The position numbers were made by a program, and so were the translations under genes. From Paracoccaceae bacterium (GTDB lineage: Bacteria > Pseudomonadota > Alphaproteobacteria > Rhodobacterales > Rhodobacteraceae), in the NCBI GenBank assembly GCA_007134405.1, contig SLKW01000007.1:1-7296 (forward strand): a stretch of DNA of 7,296 bases. The letters run 5' to 3'. Below are positions 5,611 through 7,296 of the stretch, one piece after another (the first letter of the stretch is position 1; the number at the start of each line of letters is the position of its first letter). Below the pieces are notes generated by a model. That model worked only from the letters and a program-made list of their open reading frames with translations. It made no database searches and was not told where the DNA came from.

Positions 5611-6281
5611 AACCCGTCTCGGTCCTGTTGCTTGTCGTCTTCGCACTCGCAGCGGGTTGCGACCGGGCGGCGCGGGTGCTCGACCGACCAGTTGCGGAAC
5701 TCGCTGAAGTGCAGGCACTCGCAGAAAGCGGGGATAGGGCCGCGCTGGCCGATTGGGAGATACGCTGTTCTTTCGGCGAGCCGGGTTGCGCGCGTGTTTA
5801 CGAAATGACAGGCGATGCGTGCTTGCGACTCGCTCAAGACGCCGTCGCGGCAGGAAGGGCAGCCGAGGCGCGCCCGCAGGCCAATTGCGCGAGGGATCGC
5901 TACGACGCCCTTTTCCGCGCCACCGGTGAAGAAAGCGTCTCGGTCCGCGGTCTAGAAGCGTTGCGCCTGTCACGAGAAAGCGCGGGGCGCATCGAGCAAG
6001 CTGCGCAGGTGAATGCCGCGCTCGAACGCCGGGCCGAGGCGAATCGCGCCGCCTTTCCAGGATCCGGTGCAGGCGACTACTACCTCGCCACCACACTCTT
6101 TTGGCGGGTTGCTTTCGATCGCTCGCCCGACATTTGCACGGATCTCGAACGCGCCGGGTCGCTAGCCGCCGCTGCAGCCATGGAGGCACCGAGCAGGGCA
6201 GTTTTGGACATCCGCACTGCGGCGGCTGACGTGTCGCGCCGTACCGAAGTCATGGCGCGCGAACGCGGTTGCCCGACATGA
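5607..6281 (+). CDS. Cysteine-rich helical lipoprotein, unknown function
   Basis: This 224-aa protein starts with a lipoprotein signal, MKPVSVLLLVVFALAAGC, with Cys18 as the lipidated residue. Asp19 at +2 would, by the enteric Lol-avoidance rule, keep it in the inner membrane; that rule is less certain in alphaproteobacteria. The mature part is Ala/Arg/Glu-rich and looks all-helical, possibly made of TPR- or Sel1-like repeats, but I cannot register a clean repeat. It has six further cysteines (54, 61, 72, 94, 177, 222), an even number that could form three disulfides in the periplasm. The Shine-Dalgarno AGGAG (5594-5598) is eight bases before the ATG. The start overlaps the upstream stop as ATGA, and its own stop overlaps the next gene the same way. 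Its likely partners are the membrane protein before it and the amidase after it. Confidence 0.87.
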   Translation: MKPVSVLLLVVFALAAGCDRAARVLDRPVAELAEVQALAESGDRAALADWEIRCSFGEPGCARVYEMTGDACLRLAQDAVAAGRAAEARPQANCARDRYDALFRATGEESVSVRGLEALRLSRESAGRIEQAAQVNAALERRAEANRAAFPGSGAGDYYLATTLFWRVAFDRSPDICTDLERAGSLAAAAAMEAPSRAVLDIRTAAADVSRRTEVMARERGCPT

Positions 6282-7296
6282 CTGGCGCGGAGTCCATTCT
6301 TCGCCTCGCTGTGCCAATGATGCGCGGTCGTACGGTTCGCGCGGTCCAGGCGGCGCTGGTGCGACGAGGGCTACTGCCGCCATCGGGCGTCGATGGCCTC
6401 TTCGGACCCCAGACGAAAAGAGCGGTTAGGGCCTTCCAGGTCGCCGCCTGCCTGCCGGCAACAGGCACGGTCGACGCAGCCACACGATCGGCGCTTTTTG
6501 ACTTGGCAACACATGACCGGACACACCGCACGAAACCAGGGCGGCCTCATCCGGTTCGAGCGATTGTCCCTCAAGAAGATCTGCCAGTGGCGCACCCGCG
6601 CCGTGTGGTGCTCCACTGGACCGGAGGTGGCGCAAACGCGTCGGCAGTGGATCGGCAGCACTACCACTTCCTTGTTCAACAGGATGGGCAGGTCGTGAAA
6701 GGTAGCTTCAGCATTGCAGACAATGACTCCACGGCCAATGGACGTTATGCGGCGCATACCAAGCACCTAAACACGCGCTCGGTCGGCATTGCCCTGTGCG
6801 GAATGGCAGGCGCGCACGAAGTCCCATTCCGGGCGGGAAAAGCGCCGATCCGGGCCGCGCAACTGCCGGTCATGGCCGCGCTCGTGGCACAGATCTGCAA
6901 ACGCTATGAGATCCCTGTCACGCGCGAGACCATTCTTGGCCATGGCGAGGTGCAAGACATCCTGGGCGTCTTGCAGGATGCGAAATGGGATCCGCTGGTG
7001 CTACCGTGGCGGCGAGAGCTTTCAAAGCGGGAGGTGGGCGACCACATGCGCGCCCTGGTGCTCGAAGCGCTCGAGGGCACTTCCGAGGGGAACGACACGG
7101 AGGCCCGCCCGGTCGACCTCGATCTTCTAGACACGCATATTGCGGGCGGGGCGGTCGCGTCCGATGGGGCGATCACCGTGCCGCTTGACCGGCTTCTCGA
7201 CGTCCTCGGCTGGCGGCTGGCGCAGGTCGAACAGGAGGGCGTGCGGCTGATGGCAGGCGACAACCCGATCCTTGTGCAACTCGCACCCGCGGACAA
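6278..7296 (+). CDS. Phage-type N-acetylmuramoyl-L-alanine amidase with N-terminal peptidoglycan-binding domain, partial
   Basis: The frame is open from the ATG at 6278 to the window edge (339 codons, no stop), so the C-terminus is missing. Residues about 15-74 form a PG_binding_1-like domain (GRTVRAVQAALVRRGLL, then DGLFGPQTKRAVRAFQ and TGTVDAATRSAL). Residues about 107-244 form an Amidase_2/PGRP-like domain, which cleaves the bond between MurNAc and L-Ala. Zinc ligands are His113 (VVLHWTGG), His222 (LGHGEV) and Asp238 (KWDP). Tyr129 (HYHFLV) and Lys236 fit the catalytic Tyr and Lys of T7 lysozyme. The GHGEVQ...LG...Q..KWD segment resembles amidases I recall from alphaproteobacterial prophages. 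Residues about 288-339 (ITVPLDRLLDVLGW and onward) resemble a copper-amine-oxidase-like stalk domain. There is no signal peptide. The ATGA overlap with the lipoprotein gene fixes the start; no good Shine-Dalgarno is seen. Confidence 0.88.
   Translation, partial: MTGAESILRLAVPMMRGRTVRAVQAALVRRGLLPPSGVDGLFGPQTKRAVRAFQVAACLPATGTVDAATRSALFDLATHDRTHRTKPGRPHPVRAIVPQEDLPVAHPRRVVLHWTGGGANASAVDRQHYHFLVQQDGQVVKGSFSIADNDSTANGRYAAHTKHLNTRSVGIALCGMAGAHEVPFRAGKAPIRAAQLPVMAALVAQICKRYEIPVTRETILGHGEVQDILGVLQDAKWDPLVLPWRRELSKREVGDHMRALVLEALEGTSEGNDTEARPVDLDLLDTHIAGGAVASDGAITVPLDRLLDVLGWRLAQVEQEGVRLMAGDNPILVQLAPAD

Noticed and set aside
3742..6281. Zorya-like (ZorA/ZorB) or MotA/MotB-type motor
   Set aside because: The membrane protein has short inter-helix loops with no visible MotA-like pattern, and the second protein has no transmembrane helix plus OmpA-like domain. 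Only the general idea of membrane plus peptidoglycan binding is shared.
6393..6698. Short open frames overlapping the amidase
   Set aside because: The frame from 6278 gives two recognisable domains with catalytic residues; the others are shadows.
3742..7296. Reading the three genes as a holin/endolysin/spanin lysis cassette
   Set aside because: The first protein is 622 aa with a long cytoplasmic tail, unlike any holin, and the lipoprotein is far larger than an Rz1-type spanin.

Overview
The window looks like a piece of a GC-rich alphaproteobacterial chromosome, most likely from the Rhodobacterales. The evidence is the secE-nusG-rplK-rplA block, a MoaA of the alphaproteobacterial type with an intact C-terminal Gly-Gly, and a small lipoprotein whose C-terminal pattern I recall from many Rhodobacterales genomes. 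The assignment rests on pattern memory, not on a search.

Layout. Positions 1-1498 (minus strand) hold the translation and export block, in transcription order secE, nusG, rplK and the first 14 codons of rplA. A strong intrinsic terminator lies between secE and nusG, and a hairpin that could be the ribosomal protein L1 target lies just before rplK. Positions 1613-2116 (minus) encode a lipoprotein of unknown function. It is divergent from moaA (2213-3232, plus), the radical-SAM enzyme that starts molybdenum cofactor synthesis. A tRNA-Leu(GAG) gene follows at 3330-3416.

From the 3' end of the tRNA the character changes. A 325-base gene-free stretch contains a good sigma70-type promoter with an overlapping inverted repeat, and a near-perfect Shine-Dalgarno that serves a 5-codon mini-ORF rather than the gene start itself. 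Then come three genes joined by ATGA stop/start overlaps: a 622-aa protein with four membrane segments and a long cytoplasmic helical tail (3742-5610), a cysteine-rich lipoprotein with Asp after the lipidated Cys (5607-6281), and a phage-type zinc amidase with an N-terminal peptidoglycan-binding domain and no signal peptide (6278 to beyond the window end).

How they may work together. The first half is ordinary housekeeping. The second half is the part worth attention: a tightly coupled inner-membrane protein / lipoprotein / peptidoglycan amidase module placed directly after a tRNA gene, a common integration position for genomic islands. I do not recognise it as a named system. An envelope-acting function (defence by lysis, antagonism, or a cryptic prophage remnant) is inference. 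No integrase and no right-hand attachment repeat are visible, and the operon is cut by the window edge.
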